From: Labia minor
Taxonomy: Eukaryota > Arthropoda > Insecta > Dermaptera > Spongiphoridae
Direction: 5' to 3'
Length of the DNA stretch: 64,000 bases
Assembly (NCBI GenBank): GCA_963082975.1
Contig: OY720345.1
Coordinates: 59,440,528 to 59,504,527 of the forward strand
The notes under the pieces are model-generated. The model made no database searches. It worked only from the letters and a program-made list of their open reading frames with translations, and was not told the DNA's origin. Position numbers and translations under genes: made by a program. This document shows, in pieces, positions 9,944-22,985 of the stretch. The first letter of the stretch is position 1. Each line of letters begins with the position of its first letter.

Positions 9944-10660
9944 TAGTACATGGAACACCGAGCTATACCTCGACCCTTTAAAAAATATTGATATACAATT
10001 CTTTGATTATTTATTACAATTATTAAATGTTACATCATTGCATCAATCTGATTAAAATGAATGGAACTTGGGGTCCTCAATAATAATAAATAATAATATT
10101 AATAAATATTAAATATTTTAGTAAAAAATATTAAAAATTATAAAACTATCTAAAAATTAATTAATAAATGAACAATCAATAGATATATATAAATTAGTAA
10201 TATAATAAAAAATAAACACGAAAATAGATTTAAAAAAATATAATAATTGACTAATAAAAATTTCAAATATTTTAGAGAAAGAAAATAACAATACTTACAA
10301 TGTTTGCAAGACAAATAAATTACCAAGCCGAATTTGTTTTTTTAAGAGATTCATAAATATACTTTATTAAAATAAACATTTTAATTTTATTTCGAAATTA
10401 AATAATAAATTTTAAAATATTTTAAATATAAAAAAATATTAATACAATATCACTCAAAATCATTAAATGGTAAGAGGCAAATTTTAATATGGATGACTTC
10501 ATTTGTGACGTCATATAAATTTAAATTAAGAAAAAAACTGATGAAGATGATTTTTCTCCAGGGTGAAACCAAGGCTGTTACATATCGATTTGTCTTTATA
10601 AATATTATCTATAGTGTGAATTTCAAAAAAATCCTTCCAACGGTTAATTAATAAATTAAT
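9944..10660 (-). repeat. Family C interspersed repeat (two blocks)
   Basis: The left block (9944-10105) begins 'gtacatggaacaccgagct' and includes 'tgttacatcattgcatcaat'. It is almost the same as 16850-16970. In the 16.85-kb copy the sequence cGAGCtatcGCTCg forms a short stem-loop; here it is partly decayed. The right block (10460-10645), with 'gtgacgtcatataaattt' and 'gatgatttttctccaggg', is repeated at 17705-17865 and, inverted, at 36690-36830. The middle is AT-rich. It may be another terminal-stem-loop element, but the second end is not defined. Confidence 0.6.
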
Positions 10661-11961
10661 TCAAAAATATACAAATATATATACAATTTTTGCTAGAATA
10701 AGAAGATGAGATATTTTTTTAAAAATGTTTTCAAGGTAATCATTTATCATTTCCGAAATGGATATTTTTGTACATGATTGTTTAATTTATATATATGTAT
10801 ATTATATATTATAATGAGATCGATTTAATTTTAAAGAGAGTTTGGATATTCAATTTAAAAATTAAAAACAATTATTTTGGATGTTTATGAATTTTTTATA
10901 CATATCAAAAATGTAAATAAATATAATATTATAAGATTATGTATTAAATTTCATGTTGATTTGACTTCATGTTTGATTTGAGTGGCATTAAAAATCAGTA
11001 TACAAGTCACAAGCTTAGACATTGAGAAAAAATCTTATTAATGATGAATATACTTTTCAAAAGCATAATGTAAAAACAAATAAAATTAAATATTTATTTA
11101 CTCATTGATGATGTCCATATTGGGATTTATGGCAGTTGGTTATTAAAGTTATTTAATTTTATCCCTTTATGTCAATCTCTTCAGGTAAAATTATTATTAC
11201 CTGAGGCAAAATGAAAATTAGATTGAAATGTAAACTAGAAGCAATCATATTCGAATTAATATTAATATCAAAGTCAATTGCAAATGGTATTGAATCTATA
11301 TATAAAAAATATTTACGATAAAAATTTAAAAATCATCTAAATTCAAATTAAATCCATGAATTTTCTCAATTAACAGATTATTAAGGCTTTGCGGCTTGGT
11401 AATGGGATTATTATTATTATTAATTTATTTATATGAATTATAAAAAGGTCGTCGATGAAGAGATAATCGAAAAACGGAGAAGTTCAAACGTTTATATGTT
11501 TTTTTAATTTAAAAATATTTTTTATTTCAATTTTTAGATTCAATTAGGAATTTCTAGTAAAATACCATATACCAAATATATTTATACATCAATTAACATA
11601 AATAGTATAGTGAATAACTAAGTAAGTAAGTATAATTATCAATTAATTTTAATTAATAAATTTTATGGAAGTATAGAGAGAGTAGTAGATATGTTATTTT
11701 GATATATTACCTAAGTATAAGAAGTAAATGGTAAAAATTCTTATTTGTCATCACTGGATGAATAATTTTATTTTTATATATTATATTTTAATTGATTAGA
11801 AATCTTTAACTATTTGTTGTTATAAAAATTACACTCTTTATTTATTCAGTCTCGCCAATCACTAAATATTAGATCAACATGAAATTTTATAATTATTCTA
11901 AATTCTATTTCTTGAGTGCCTTGAGTTTTTAAATAAAATAAAACAAATAACTAATAATTAT
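10661..11961. other. AT-rich DNA, no gene seen
   Basis: Low-complexity AT. No frame above background, no RNA gene, and no inverted or tandem repeat that I can support. Confidence 0.5.
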
Positions 11962-12455
11962 ATTCATAAAGGAATTTTGTAAATAATACCACATATTAAT
12001 ATTTTATTGTAATTTTAAACAAAAAACAAAAAATACATAACGTGCCGATTGCTTTTTCTGCAATCGTTAGCAGAACGATCAGAAATTAATATTTTATTGT
12101 AATTTTATTCAAAAAAAAAAAAATATACAACGTTTCGATTGCTCTTGCAGAACGAGCAGAAAGAGCAATCGAAACATTGTGTATTTGCTCAAAAAACAAA
12201 AAATACATTTCAATTGCTCTTTCTGCAATCGTTAGCAAAATAATAAAATATTAATTTCTGCTAATGAATCTGAAATCATAATAAAATATTAATTTCTGCT
12301 AACGCGAATCTGAAATCATAATAAAATATTAATTTCTGCTCGTTCTGCTGACGTTTGCACAAAGAACAACCGAAACGTTATGTATTTTTTGTTTTTTGAG
12401 TAAAATTACAAAAAAATATTAATATGTAGTATTATTACAAAATTCCCTTATGAAT
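11962..12455. mobile_element. Foldback MITE with ~85-bp inverted ends
   Basis: The left end reads attcataaaggaattttgt and continues through 'acaaaaaatacataacgt'. The right end is its inverse (acgttatgtattttttgt to acaaaattcccttatgaat). The arms match over about 85 bp with few differences. Between them are shorter direct and inverted copies of motifs such as cgattgctctttctgcaat and ataaaatattaatttctgc, so the interior is itself built by repeated duplication. There is no coding region. A lone arm of the same family lies at 37281-37337. The superfamily is not clear and I see no certain target duplication. Confidence 0.8.
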
Positions 12456-13580
12456 AAACATAACCCCCAAAGTTTTAAAAAAATAATAATTATTTTATTT
12501 AAGAATAATGAACTTAATTCCAACTTTTTATTTAATTTATTAATTTATTAATTTAACTAAATAAAGTGTTAATTTAGGATTTATTAAATTATTATAAAGA
12601 TTAATTTATAAATTATATGGTATACTATTGACTTCACATGTTGGAATATATAAGTGAGTTGAAATTCATAATTATTGATTAATTGACTTTATATAGGCAA
12701 AATCCAAGAATTAAAAAAAAATGTATTTTATTGAAAGATTCAAATGTTTAAGAGATTGAAAATTCAAACATTTTTTTTTAGTAATAATTTTTCCTTAATT
12801 AATAATATTTATTATTAATAAATGAACTAAATATTATTTAACATGTGTTTACTTTTGAAAAAAAAAAAATAGATTTTATTTAAATTTTAAGTGAAAGTTT
12901 TATTTTAAGAAAAATGGATGGAATTGGTAATGAGAATTAAAGGAATGATTTTGTTTGTATTTATCTTCATCCATATTCGATGAGTACCCTTGAGGCTGGA
13001 TTTCTCTCTCAAGATCTAATATTTCCTTTCCAATGGAAAATTTGAGTTATTAAGTTATTCATCCAATATCAGATAACTTCTACTAGTTTAAACATGATTG
13101 GGTTAATTCATAGAGAAGTATATATTATATTTTGTTAAAAATTACTCTCTTAACCAAAAGTATTTAATAAATAAACGAAACGTGAAAAGCTACAATTGGC
13201 TTTTAAGATTAATGCAAATCAATTCTATGCAAATGAACATCAAAGAATAAAACAAAGAAACAAAAAAAAAAAAAAAAAAAATACTCCAACCCCACAATCT
13301 TAAGGAAGTTGTCTTTTATTTTTGGTCAGTATCTTAACATAAATTTGATAAATTTGATAAAAGAAAATTTGAATAAGCCATAAATCGTTATCCTTGTCTC
13401 TTATTCAACTTGTTCTTTCTTTACGCTTACTCTTTTTTTTTTCTTCTTCCTTTGAAGATGGATGAACGTGAAGCAATTTCGATATCCGCCATCTGTGAGT
13501 TACACTTCTTTCGATTTTGACAGAGGCTGGTAGGAGGTGAACAAGTAAGGCCTGGACTTAGCCAACTATTTACTGTGGAT

Positions 13581-13621
<41 letters not shown>

Positions 13622-14303
13622 ATATGGGTTCTACCCCAGGCGACTTTGGATGGTTAACTTGTCCATACTGAGAGAATGATGTATGGCACAAACGCAGCAG
13701 CCTTGACTCATGCTGGAGGGAAAAGTAGAATATCCGACCCCAAAATCCGGTCAATGCAACCCCTCTTCGTCCCGAAAAGGACGTTGCACATGAATAAACC
13801 GATCACAGCAAAATTAAATAAACCTCCCCCCGTCCCCCACCCCCTTTTGGAGCAAAATAAAGCCCCTCGGGCCATAAACAGGAGCGGCATCTACACAAAG
13901 ATCTTTTTAATACTCCCGATTATCATTAAACTTGATAATTAAATCTATTAATTTTAATTAAATTCCCATGCGTTAAATTGTAATAGGATAGATTTAGCTG
14001 GATTAGAATGGGCCGTTTTATTATTCGATATTAATTAAAAAAAAAAAAAAAAAAATTTTTGTATTCGATCGTGTCAATAAAAAGTAGAAATTTAATTTTT
14101 CGTTAGAAATGTTATAAATTCAGCCATGAATGTGTTTTAAAATAAATTCTAAATACTTCTCTATATCAATATATTTAATATTCGTTAAATATTTTCACAA
14201 ATCCATACGGAATTTGATTGCATCAATAAATACTAAAAAAAAAATGTTTAATAAAAAAATATAATCCTTTTATGAAAAAAAAATAAAAAATTAAAAAAAT
14301 AAG
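12456..14303. other. AT-rich DNA with (TA)n and a GC-rich patch
   Basis: Mostly AT, with poly-A at 13261-13280 and 14038-14056, a (TA)n run at 13585-13619, and an isolated GC-richer patch at 13625-13900 that includes a C-rich run (13823-13845). Frames on both strands of that patch are open for 60-88 codons but overlap each other and show no known motif. Coding is possible but not supported. Confidence 0.5.
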
Positions 14304-14850
14304 TTGACCCGCCAGGCACAGAACCGACCGACGGTTTGAAATACATTAATTTCCAGCTACAGAAACAATTTCAAATAATTTAAATGTATATTTTAATGCA
14401 ATACAAAACAGATATAGATATAACAAATATTTTAATTTTATTGTGACGTCATGAAGGGCTGAGTGACGTCATATAAGTTTAAATTAAGAAAAAACTAATG
14501 AAGATGAATTTTCCCGAGGATAAAACCAATACAAAGTACATGATTCGTGGAGATATGTAAAAAATCTCTTCCTGTGAAATTTGGTGTGAAAATAACCCTT
14601 CCCTTCCTATCATCGATCGGTAATACTACACCAAAAGTTGATCAATTCATCATACTGATGCATTAAGTAAATATACCAAATTTTATCAAAATCCGTTGAG
14701 CCGTTCAAGCTATACGTACGGACGGACGGACACGGACAGACATCATGCTAAAAATACTTTTTCTGTTAACAAAATGCATGATATGTGGAGATATGTAAAA
14801 ATCTTGGTATGAAAACAATACCTCCCTTACTATCGTCGGTCGGAAAAAAA
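14304..14850 (-). mobile_element. Family B element, Helentron-like non-autonomous
   Basis: Inverted copy. From left: ttgacccgccaggca (decayed terminal stem-loop), then accgaccgacgg (3' subterminal repeat), AT-rich body, a tandem 'gacgtcat' block, 'gttgatcaattcat', the shared box 'taccaaattttatcaaaat', a GGAC-type tetranucleotide core (14719-14740), and the end 'cttactatcgtcggtcgg', containing the complement of the subterminal repeat, followed by an A-run (T-run in element orientation). No protein is encoded. Confidence 0.75.
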
Positions 14851-16849
14851 AGTTCAAATGTGAATAAATTTAAAATAACAATAATTATCTTAAATAAGGA
14901 AAATTTAAAAATAGTAAGTTAATATATAAAGTTAAAAAGAAAAAATAATGAAGAATCAAATAATAATCTTTTTAAATTATCAGAAACACTCTCGCTCTCC
15001 CTCTTTCTCTAATATAAGATTTATTTTGTTCAGTTTTTCTTTAATAAAATAAGTTAAGGGAAAGTTTCTGCTCGTGAAATAGACAAAGTTGGATGAAAAG
15101 GATTTTCAAAGAAAAAGCACAAAATAAAATCAAATATAAACAAAAAAAAAAATGAGAATATTAAAGACCAAAAGGGATTGTGGAAATTATTCTTTTAATA
15201 TTTTTGAAATAAATGAAAAAATAAATAAATAAATATTTGTTTATGGTTTATTAAGACATAAGAAACTGATAAAATATTATGATGTTATATTATTTCAATT
15301 AATTAGTATTAACTTTTGTTTTATTTTTACACATTTAATACTATTATCCAATATTCTTTATTATTATTAAAATTAAACGAATGCATAGTAAGTATAACAA
15401 TTTATTTTCATTGAATGTTTGTTAATTATTTTTTTTGTTATTATTGCTTATTTTATTGTAATTGTTAATCAATGTTAATTTTCACAACCAGTATTGGTAG
15501 GCAAAACCGTAGGATGTTAACAATGGGAAAATGCTGAGATAAGGAGAGGCAATTAATTTAAAAAATATTAATTATATTAATTAAAAATTCCTCTTTTATT
15601 TTATTTTATTTTTTTTTATATATGTTTATTTATGCACCAGAAATTAATTGATATAATTATTAGTTTAATTTGCCTTTTAAAATAATAAAAATTAAAAAAT
15701 TTGTAAAAAAATATATAACACCTAAAAAAAATGTGTTTTGGTAAAATTCGAACCGCAGAGGCAAAACCATAAGCGCGTGCGTTTCCTCGTTGACCCATGA
15801 TGACTTTGTCAACAATGATAGTTGACTATCTCTTTGTCAATAGTTTTCACAATTATTTGTTAATGCATTAAAATTAATTAATTATAATTAAATTATATTA
15901 CCTCGATAACTTCTAGGGATCAATTGAAATATCTACAAGAATTTTCCAAAGTCTTGCTAAGTTTAAAGCTGATGAAAAATCGATTTCAATTTGTCATAAG
16001 TGCGAACAGACAGACAGTCAGACAGACATGAAGCGAAAATGATAAAAACTTTATGAATAAGACCAATTTTTTTTCAGGAACAAATCAGTCTTCATAACCA
16101 TCGGCTACACAATTGGTTACCATACTTACCTAACAGCTAACCTCATTATATTTTCTCCTAAATATATCTATAAAATTTAAAAAAATATATTTTTTTAATA
16201 AATTAATTAAAATTTTAATTTGAATTACTTATAGAAATATAAAATTATTAATTAAATATTCAAATATAAAACTGTACTGGATTATTAAAACAAATATGAT
16301 ATTGTAATTTCCTCTTTAAGAATTTAATATTAAATTATAAACATGAGATTTTCATTTCTCGTAAAGGGAAAAAGAAAAAAAATAAAGATGTCTACAATAA
16401 ATAATAATAGAAATATTAAGGTAATCCATGTATTTAGATACTATAGTACGGAAGATTATGATAAATTTCAGGGTCTTGGGTCATGTGAAGCAATAGGGAA
16501 GAGTGAATAGCCAAGATGAAGTGAAAAAAGATTAGATATGAGACATGAATCAATAATTGACCAAACTTATATAGTAGTAAATATACCATCAACAAATCCA
16601 AAGGAGAAGCAGGGATTATTGAAAGTTTATCAATAATAAATATATAATATTAATTTTTTTATCTTTATATATAATTGCCTTTTAATATGTTTAAATTATT
16701 AATAAAATAGTTAAATTGTATATAGAGGATATTATACTAAACAATCTGTAAAATGATTGGAAATTAATAGTGACTGTAGAGCAAATTTTGATAACATTAT
16801 CCTTAAAAGTAAAGTTGAAATTAATTTTGTATTCAAATATTATAGTATT
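14851..16849. other. AT-rich DNA with repeat G and a diverged non-LTR trace
   Basis: Contains repeat G pieces at 15494-15545 (ggtaggcaaaaccgtaggat) and 16065-16140 (tttcaggaacaaatcag), which reappear together at 32120-32340. A weak non-LTR trace lies at 16455-16545, where one frame reads FRVLGHVK, a motif near the C-terminal end of many non-LTR ORF2 proteins. The rest is AT-rich without genes. Confidence 0.5.
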
Positions 16850-17043
16850 GTACCTGGAACACCGAGCTATCGCTCGACCTTCTAAAAAATATTGATATAC
16901 AATTCTTTAATTATTTATTACAATTATTAAATGTTACATCATTGCATCAATCTGATTAAAATAAATATTTTTAATTTCATTTCGAAATTAAATAAAAAAT
17001 TTTAAAATATTTTAATATTTTAAAAAAATATCAATTAAAATAA
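16850..17043 (-). repeat. Family C terminal block joined to family B
   Basis: Near copy of 9944-10105, beginning 'gtacctggaacaccgagct' with a perfect short stem-loop (cGAGCtatcGCTCg). It runs directly through 'aaaataagttgacc' into the terminal stem-loop of the family B copy at 17044. The two blocks may be a nested insertion or a longer compound element. Confidence 0.65.
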
Positions 17044-17693
17044 GTTGACCTGTGGCCAGGTCCGAACCGACCGACGGGTTGAAGTAAATTAATTTCCAGC
17101 TACATAAACAATTTCAAATAATTTTAATATATCTATTAATGTAATAAAAAACAGATATGGATACATAAATAATAAATATAAATATTTTTAATTTTATTTT
17201 ATTTATAATATATATGCAAGACCAGGCTGTGACGTCATGAATGGCTGGATGACGTCATATAATTTTAAATCAAGAACAAACTAATAAATATGATTTTTCT
17301 CGAGGATAAAACCAATACAAAGTGCATGATTCGTGGTGATATATAAAAAAATCTCCTCATGTAAAATTTGGTGTGAAAATAACCCTTCCCTTCCTATCTT
17401 CGATCGCTAATACTACCACTTCCGGTTTCCGGAATTGCACCAAAAGTTGATCAATTCATCCCACTGATGCATTAAGTAAATATACCAAATTTCATCAAAA
17501 TCGGTTGAGCCGTTCAGGCTGTACACATCTATACGGACGGACGGACGGACAGACGGACGGACGGACAGACATCATGCTAAAAATACTTTTTTCTGTTAAT
17601 AAAATGCATGATTCGTGGAGATAAGTAAAAATCTCCATATGTGAAATTTGGTGTGAAAACAATACCTCCCTTACTATCGTCGGTCGGTAAAAA
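17044..17693 (-). mobile_element. Family B element (near full length)
   Basis: Inverted copy with both ends. The left end has the stem-loop GACCTGtggcCAGGTC, then cgaaccgaccgacgggtt. The right end reads actatcgtcggtcggtaaaa. The core is a (GGAC/GGACA) array at 17535-17571, preceded by the shared box accaaatttcatcaaaatc and 'ggttgagccgttcaggctg'. The apparent 73-codon frame on the minus strand across the core is only the translated repeat (VRPSVCPSVRP) and is not a gene. Confidence 0.82.
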
Positions 17694-17699
17694 GAATGG

Positions 17700-17865
17700 C
17701 AAAAGGCAAATTTCAATATGAATCATCATTTGTGACGTCATATAAATTTAAATTAAGAATAAACTAATGAAGATGATTTTTCTCCAGGCTGAAGCCAATA
17801 CAGATCGAATTATCTTTATAAATATTATCTATGGTTTGAATTTCAAAAAAACCTTAGAGGAGTTT
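17700..17865 (-). repeat. Family C internal block
   Basis: Copy of the right block of family C (compare 10470-10645), containing gtgacgtcatataaattta, gatgatttttctccaggct and tttataaatattatctatgg. It abuts the end of the family B copy, so B and C pieces alternate here. Confidence 0.7.
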
Positions 17866-20169
17866 AATAATATATTAATATATAAATAGATATAAATAAG
17901 ATTCTAGAAAATTTAAAACTAAGAAAAAAATAAATCCATTTAAATGAGAATATAGATTAGAATAGAATGTAGTAAGAAGACGAATTATATTTTTAAAATT
18001 ATTTTTGTATCTGAAATATGAAAAACATTTTTGTTTCGTTCTTTCAAATAACTTGTTGAACATACAAATGTATTGTTTAAAAAACATTATTTTTATTTAA
18101 ATTTTCATATATCAAATCTAGATAATTATAATAATATAGCTAAATAATATGATATAAAGATGAAATTGCACAAAATTCATACCATGAATGTAAAAAAAAA
18201 GAAAGATGAATAATAATTAAATTCACGTTTTTAATTAAAATAAAGTTCATACAATGAATTTCTATTTAAACAATTGTTTCTATATATGTGTTCAATTGGA
18301 TCCAAGAGAAACTTATCAAATAAAATCTAAGAAAAGTTAGAAATTGTTTGAGGATTTAAATAGTGAATGCTCTATCATGACTTGCTATGAATTATTTGAA
18401 GCATTAGTAAATATGAGGACAAAGGGTTGCCTACCTTTAACTACATTTACACATGACTGAGATTCAGAAAGCTCAAAAAAGGGAGAGAGAGAGAGATAGG
18501 TTGAAATTTTCAATTATATAAATGGTATTAATGATAATAAAATACAGTAAAATGTGATAAAGATTACTAATTAAAATATTCCTCTATTTAATATATATCT
18601 ATTTAGAATAAATCCTATAACTAGAATATGATTATATTTTGTTATGAATGAGAATATGTAAGAATCAATAGAATATGAAATTGATATTTTTAATTTATAG
18701 TGATTATAGTATTTATAATTTGGTAATATTGAAGAAAATATTTTTTGTTGAATGTCCAAATACCTATGTATACAAATTTCTATGTCGAACGGTATAGAAG
18801 TTGACACGCTAACTCGAGTATAATTACAACAAAATATAAATTTAAAAAAATTTTCATGAATAAAAAAACATAGCAAATATATGCCAAAATTTATAATGAT
18901 ATGTCTATTCATTATAGTATGTATGTGCCTCTTTTTAATAAAAACAATTTTATTAATTTCTAAAAGTCATTCACACCACATCATCATTTATCTAACTACT
19001 ATAGATATGGTACAAATAGGCTTATTATAATATTTATATTCTAGTTACATAAACGTATGACATTTTTACATCGTATTTACATGTTTATTAGATTTTTTTT
19101 TATTTTCATAATAAATGAATGAAAATTATAATTAATGACTCATCTAGCTTAATTTTACATTTATATGACAATTCAATTTTTGTCAAAATGTTGTTTTAAT
19201 GATTATAATAGAGGGAGTAAAAAATATTTTTTTTAATGAAATTTCAAAAATTTGTTGAAAATAAATTTTTTATTCATTTTTCAAAAGAAATTAGATTAAG
19301 GTAAACTAATGGCTGTATGAGAGAAATTGTAATACCTAAACCTTACATTTATTAAAATAATAAAAAAACTGATTAAAATATTTATATATTATGAATTCTG
19401 CCTCAACTGACTCAATTCACAATAACTATGTTACCATTCTACTAACTACATTATCAAGCAAAAGTGAGGTTATGTTTACCACCTAATAATAAGCTGCTCA
19501 ACATGGTATCGAGTCAAGTTTTGATGAGCATGTCCTGTACTGAACAAAACTAAACTCATTAAATATTTTAAATAATTTGCAATTCAGCCACCTTTAATTT
19601 CGATTCAACTATGCATAATTTATTTGAGTATTTGGAGTTTTTTATCCACTTTCAATATAAATAAAGAACAATATCAAAATTATTAAAATTATATCAAGTT
19701 ACAGTTTGTTGTTGATGTTTTTTTTTTTGTATTAATCAAGTTAAAAATAATTAGGAAAATAAAAACTTAATTTGTGAACGTAATTAAAAAGTTTGATTCC
19801 TGGCAAAAGAGGTAGGCAACCATTGATCAAAGCCTCTTGGTATAAAAATGCATGATGAGAATTCAAAAAATAGCCACAGGCAACTGAAGAGGCAACTTGA
19901 AAATAAAATAAAAAAAACAGAGGGTTAACCTATTTACAAGGGAAATGAGGTCCGGCTCTATTTTGTTCAGTAGTTCATCAACATTCACTCCATCAACGCG
20001 AGCTACATTTAAAAAATTTGTTATGGAGAATTGTTGCAAAAGACTTGTTATGTTGATGTTGTTATTTCGCTGTTTTATTTGTTTATTTTTTTTTTAACTC
20101 TTATTTTCAAACATAGCGTCTGCTTTCCCTTCTAAAATAAAGATTCTATGTTCAAAGGAATATTTAATT
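17866..20169. other. AT-rich DNA, no gene seen
   Basis: Long AT-rich stretch with a short (GA)n at 18483-18497. A 113-codon frame on the minus strand at 18571-18912 is composed of I, F, Y, N and K as expected from AT-rich sequence and shows no motif. I do not call it a gene. Confidence 0.5.
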
Positions 20170-20500
20170 TCATAATTAAAAAAATAATTCCGAACCTGGA
20201 ATAAAGAAGTATACATAATGAAGAATTACATGACCTCTTTGCATTCCCAAATAGAGTTAGAATTATCAAATTGTTACAAATGAGATAAGCAGAATAAAAT
20301 TTATTAATTTATGGAAAAACCAGTTGTAAAACGACCAGAAAATAATGAGATGATAATACATAAATTCAAAATTAAAACTTTTAAGAGAGAATAGGAATTC
20401 TTGCAAGTGGATTAGGAAAAGTACGATTGGAGAAATTAGGTTGTTGCGCCCAAGTATTTTGGAATTCATAGCATTAAATTAGTTAGGTAAATAAATAGAT
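20170..20500 (+). repeat. Diverged non-LTR retrotransposon 3' end
   Basis: Parallels 44265-44590: 'gaattacatgacctctttgcatt' corresponds to 'gaattgcatgacctctatgca', both are followed by 'agaattatcaaat', and the copy ends 'gcgcccaagtattttgga' before 'taaataaatagat'. The protein frame is destroyed. The GATA/AAATAGAT-type tail matches the other copies, consistent with target-primed insertion by a non-LTR element. Confidence 0.6.
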
Positions 20501-20513
20501 ATATCTCGATTTA

Positions 20514-21157
20514 TTTTTACCGACCGACGATAGTAAGGGAGGTATTGTTTTCACACCAAATTTCACATGTGGAGATTTTTACATATCTCCACGAATCATG
20601 CATTTTCTTAACAGAAAAAAGTATTTTTAGCATGATGTCTGTCCGTCCGTCCGTCCGTCTGTCCGTCCGTATAGATGTGTACAGCCTGAACGGCTGAACG
20701 GATTTTCATGAAATTTGGTATATTTACTTAATGCATCAGTGGGATGAATTGATCAACTTTTGGTGCAAATCCGGAAACCGGAAGTGGTAGTATTAGCGAT
20801 CGACGATAGGAAGGGGGAAGGGTTATTTTCAACACCAAATTTCACATGAGATTTTTTAAATATCATCACGAATCATTCACTTTGCATTGGTTTTATACTC
20901 GAGAAAAATCATATTTATTAGCTTTTTCTTGATTTAAAATTTTATGAAGTCATCCAGCCATTCATGACGTCACAGCCTGGTCTTGCATATATATTTTAAA
21001 TAAAATAAAATTAAAAATGTTTATATTTATTATTTATGTATCCATATCTGTTTTTTATTACATTAATAGATATATGAAAATTATTTGAAATTGTTTCTGT
21101 AGCTGGAAATTAATTTACTTCAACCCGTCGGTCGGTTCGGACCTGGCCACAGGTCAA
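20514..21157 (+). mobile_element. Family B element (near full length, forward)
   Basis: In element orientation. It starts after a T-run with ACCGACCGACGATAGTAAG at 20519. A (GTCC)n core lies at 20640-20668, followed by ctgaacggctgaacgg and the shared box atgaaatttggtatatt. The end reads cccgtcggtcggttcg, then the stem-loop GACCTGgccaCAGGTC and aactta. The 11-bp subterminal repeats are perfect inverse complements. No coding capacity. Confidence 0.85.
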
Positions 21158-21404
21158 CTTATTTTCTTGAAGAAACTTTTCTAAAGTCTTTTAATGAAGT
21201 TTTATTATAAATAAAGTGATCCTTGCAATTTTATTTGGAAGTCAATGGGTGTACCACTGATCTTGGAATAAATAATTCATAATAGTTTGATAAACACCAC
21301 ATTCTAGATAGAAACTTAGTTGACTTCCTATCGATAAATAATTCATCCCTTCCAGAAACAATAGCTATTATGAAAATACAGGATTTCGAAAAATTTAAAT
21401 TGAT

Positions 21405-21815
21405 AAAGAAATTGCCTAGTTAGAATTCTGTATGCAAAAGGTTTTAATTCATTTTTCAATTAAATCAGTATATTAAAACATTCATATCTTTTTGTGTTCT
21501 TATTTAAAGTATTATAGTGAAAAGAGAGAGAGATCCCGTCCATGACGGGGTTCAGTGTATATAGCTAAATTCCTTCTTTGTTTGATCACTGCACAATTTC
21601 TCAAAATATAAATTTAAATATAAAAAATATTACCAACTTTGTTTTAAATAAGAAAATATTAATTAATTAATATTTAATTTAATTTAATTGAAATTGATTT
21701 TACTTTTAATATTATTGAATATTAGAAATTAAAATAAAAATTTAAATATTATAAACATTCTTTGTATGAAAATTTCTAGAATTATTAATATTATATTGAG
21801 TGTCAATATATATAT
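21405..21815 (+). repeat. Dispersed repeat I, copy 1
   Basis: AT-rich repeat shared with 47925-48490 and 58695-59052. Matching blocks include 'ctgtatgcaaaaggttttaat', 'tctcaaaatataaatttaaa', 'tttacttttaatattattgaat' and 'gtatgaaaatttctag'. No end structure or coding was identified, so its class is unknown. Confidence 0.6.
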
Positions 21816-22354
21816 ATATTAAAGAATATATTAAACCGATTATGCCTGAAAGTACATAGTTGGTCCTTATTTTAACCGAGAATGTTATTATAAACATTAT
21901 TTTTAAAATTATTTATAAAATGTTCCTCTATGAATTATTGTGCTGGAAAGGTTTGATTTATCTCTGATAGTTAGCTTGTGTTATTTTGTCTATTTAGATT
22001 CTAGTATTTATAAGGTGAGATTAAATTGAATATAGTAAATGGGTTGTTTTATAAGTATATATTTAATGTTTTGTATAATATTATGATGGATATTCATTCT
22101 AATTGTTCCCCTTTTAAGGTTTTAGAAATGATTTTTATTGTTGTGAATTATGCCACCAAACCGACAAAATACCCAAAAGAAAAAAAAATATTGTCATTTT
22201 AAATAAAAGAAACATCAAATTTAAATTGAACATATATATTTGACTCTATGAAACTGGAAAATTTGTAGAAGTACCTTCATATGTCTTCAAAAGTTCAACT
22301 AAATCACCTTCATCCATTGACATCCCTCAAATCCTTCATATCTTCCTTTTTATA
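21816..22354. other. AT-rich DNA, no gene seen
   Basis: AT-rich spacer between repeat I and the next family B copy. Nothing further is supported. Confidence 0.5.
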
Positions 22355-22985
22355 TTTTTACAGACTGACGATAGTAAGGGAGGTATTGTTTTCACACCAA
22401 ATTTCACATGTGGAGATTTTTACATATCTCCACGAATCATGCATTTTCTAAACAGAAAAAAGTATTTTTAGCATGATGTCTGTCCGTCCGTCTGTCCGTC
22501 CGTCCGTATAGATGTGTACAGCCTGAACGGCTCAACCGATTTTGATGAAATTTGATATATTTACTTAATGCATCAGTGGGATGAATTGATCAACTTTTGG
22601 TGCAAATCCGGAAACCGGAAGTGGTAGTATTAGCGTTCGACGATAGGAAGGGGGAAGGGTTATTTTCAACACCAAATTTCACATGAGATTTTTTACATAT
22701 CATCACGAATCATTCACTTTGCATTGGTTTTATACTCGAGAAAAATCATATTTATTAGTTTTTTCTTGATTTAAAATTTTATGAAGTCATCCAGCCATTC
22801 ATGACGTCACAGCCTGGTTTTGCATATATATTTTAAATAAAATAAAATTAAAAATATTTATGTTATATCCATATCTGTTTCTTATTACATTAATAGATAT
22901 ATTAAAATTATTTGAAATTGTTTCTGTAGCTGGAAATTAATTTACTTCAACCCGTCGGTCGGTTCGGACCTGGCCACAGGTCAAA
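22355..22985 (+). mobile_element. Family B element (near full length, forward)
   Basis: Second forward copy. It begins tttttacagactgacgatag (two changes in the first subterminal repeat) and has a (GTCC)n core at 22482-22506, the shared box gatgaaatttgatatattt and gaaaccggaagtgg. It ends cccgtcggtcggttcg plus GACCTGgccaCAGGTC and aaatt. It closely matches 20514-21157 apart from a shorter AT section, so the two copies are recent relatives. Confidence 0.85.

Noticed and set aside
13676..13942. Open frames on both strands in the GC-rich patch
   Set aside because: Mutually overlapping, no motif, no start or splice context that favours either.
17495..17716. 73-codon minus-strand frame with VRPSVCPSVRP
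   Set aside because: It is the conceptual translation of the family B repeat core (GTCC)n and flanks; other B copies do not keep the frame.
18571..18912. 113-codon minus frame, one of the longer open frames outside mobile elements
   Set aside because: Composition is what random AT-rich DNA gives (F, I, Y, N, S), with no domain, splice or conservation evidence.
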